DNA from: Bacteroidales bacterium
Lineage (GTDB): Bacteria > Bacteroidota > Bacteroidia > Bacteroidales > FEN-979
Length of the DNA stretch: 64,000 nucleotides
Direction: 5' to 3'
Assembly: GCA_025355465.1 (NCBI GenBank)
Contig: JANXZO010000034.1
Location: forward strand, 1-64,000
The notes under the pieces: generated by a model
The model's input: only the letters and a program-made list of their open reading frames with translations
Told to the model about the DNA's origin: nothing
Databases searched by the model: none
Part shown: piece by piece, positions 63,651 through 64,000 of the stretch
How the letters are laid out: every line of letters begins with the position of its first letter
Position numbering within the stretch: position 1 is the first letter of the stretch
Made by a program: the position numbers and the translations under genes

Positions 63651-63782
63651 TGCACTAAAGGGTAATCTCCTGCGTTATTATCATGTCCTGTTGAGGCGGT
63701 CATCCGGCCTTGTATTGATGTGGTACCGCGGTGGGAAATAATTCAAATATTTTCGTAATTTTACAACCGAATTCTACCCTGG

Positions 63783-64000
63783 ATGAGATTATTCCCGTTT
63801 ATTATCTTGTTTTTGACCAGTTTGTCCGGCATGGGACAGATGCATGTCGTAATTGCACCTACAGATACGATTGCCTGTTTCCGCGACAGTGTTGCCTGCA
63901 CGGTAACCATAACCAATGCCGGACCGGGAGCTGACACTTCGTATGTCTGGCAAAAGAACGGCATCATCTTCTCCTGGAAAGACACCTCCTTGTTTTACAT
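63783..64000 (+). CDS. Secreted Ig-like domain protein, 5' part only
   Basis: The gene is cut by the window edge after 72 codons. The start at 63783 gives a signal peptide (MRLFPFIILFLTSLSGMGQ). Mature sequence IAPTDTIACFRDSVACTVTI and YVWQKNGIIFSWKDTSLFY resembles the first strands of an Ig-like domain found in Bacteroidota surface proteins. It is likely a T9SS cargo or adhesin like those at the left end, but the part that would show this lies outside. Spotted directly from the DNA as the open frame runs off the end. Confidence 0.7.
   Translation, partial: MRLFPFIILFLTSLSGMGQMHVVIAPTDTIACFRDSVACTVTITNAGPGADTSYVWQKNGIIFSWKDTSLFY

Overview
The window comes from a member of the Bacteroidota, most likely an uncultured anaerobe near the Bacteroidales. 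Three things point there. Secreted proteins carry type IX secretion (T9SS) C-terminal sorting domains. The primary sigma factor is the short 287-residue form typical of the phylum. Start-proximal -7 boxes of the form TAnnTTTG lie upstream of many genes. Shine-Dalgarno sequences are mostly absent, leaders are A-rich, and HydG suggests an anaerobic, hydrogen-metabolising lifestyle. No rRNA, tRNA, CRISPR array or complete insertion sequence was seen.

Region 1 (1-19.7 kb) is a surface-protein island read on the minus strand. It holds a 953-residue T9SS cargo protein, a 79-residue signal-peptide protein with a PIDGG/transmembrane/basic tail, a giant 4576-residue repeat protein and a 796-residue T9SS cargo protein. 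The two T9SS proteins share an N-terminal module that I read as cohesin-like. The giant ends in a dockerin-like calcium-loop module and has no T9SS tail. Region 2 (19.7-23 kb) looks rearranged: about 90-bp direct repeats, a 5'-truncated DUF4197 gene, a frameshifted ORF6N gene and an Ig-domain lipoprotein.

Region 3 (23-32 kb) is signalling: a NarL-type two-component pair, a PAS/GAF protein without a kinase domain, HU, a 1370-residue hybrid kinase with four receiver domains and an overlapping CheR-type methyltransferase. Region 4 (32-41.5 kb) holds an inositol-monophosphatase-family enzyme, MtaB, two DMT-family exporters, carbamate kinase, a GIN-domain lipoprotein and a compact hydG operon. In that operon hydG is followed by a small TM1266-like protein, a membrane histidine kinase and a second TM1266-like protein. 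Region 5 (41.5-47 kb) is a glycan/cell-envelope operon ending in ligA.

Region 6 (47-64 kb) is largely housekeeping: two-domain Usp, HD protein, rpe, rpoD, pnp, rpsO, an aldehyde dehydrogenase, DUF4342, aroE, a phosphosulfolactate-synthase homologue, a TPR protein, a phosphohexomutase (glmM/manB type), recR and a MORN-like protein. It also holds a clpB gene broken by several internal deletions and two frameshifts, a CoA-binding protein, and the start of another secreted Ig-like protein at the right edge. Dispersed 8-bp tandem arrays (GAAATGGY units) and a GC-rich palindromic element sit in several intergenic gaps.
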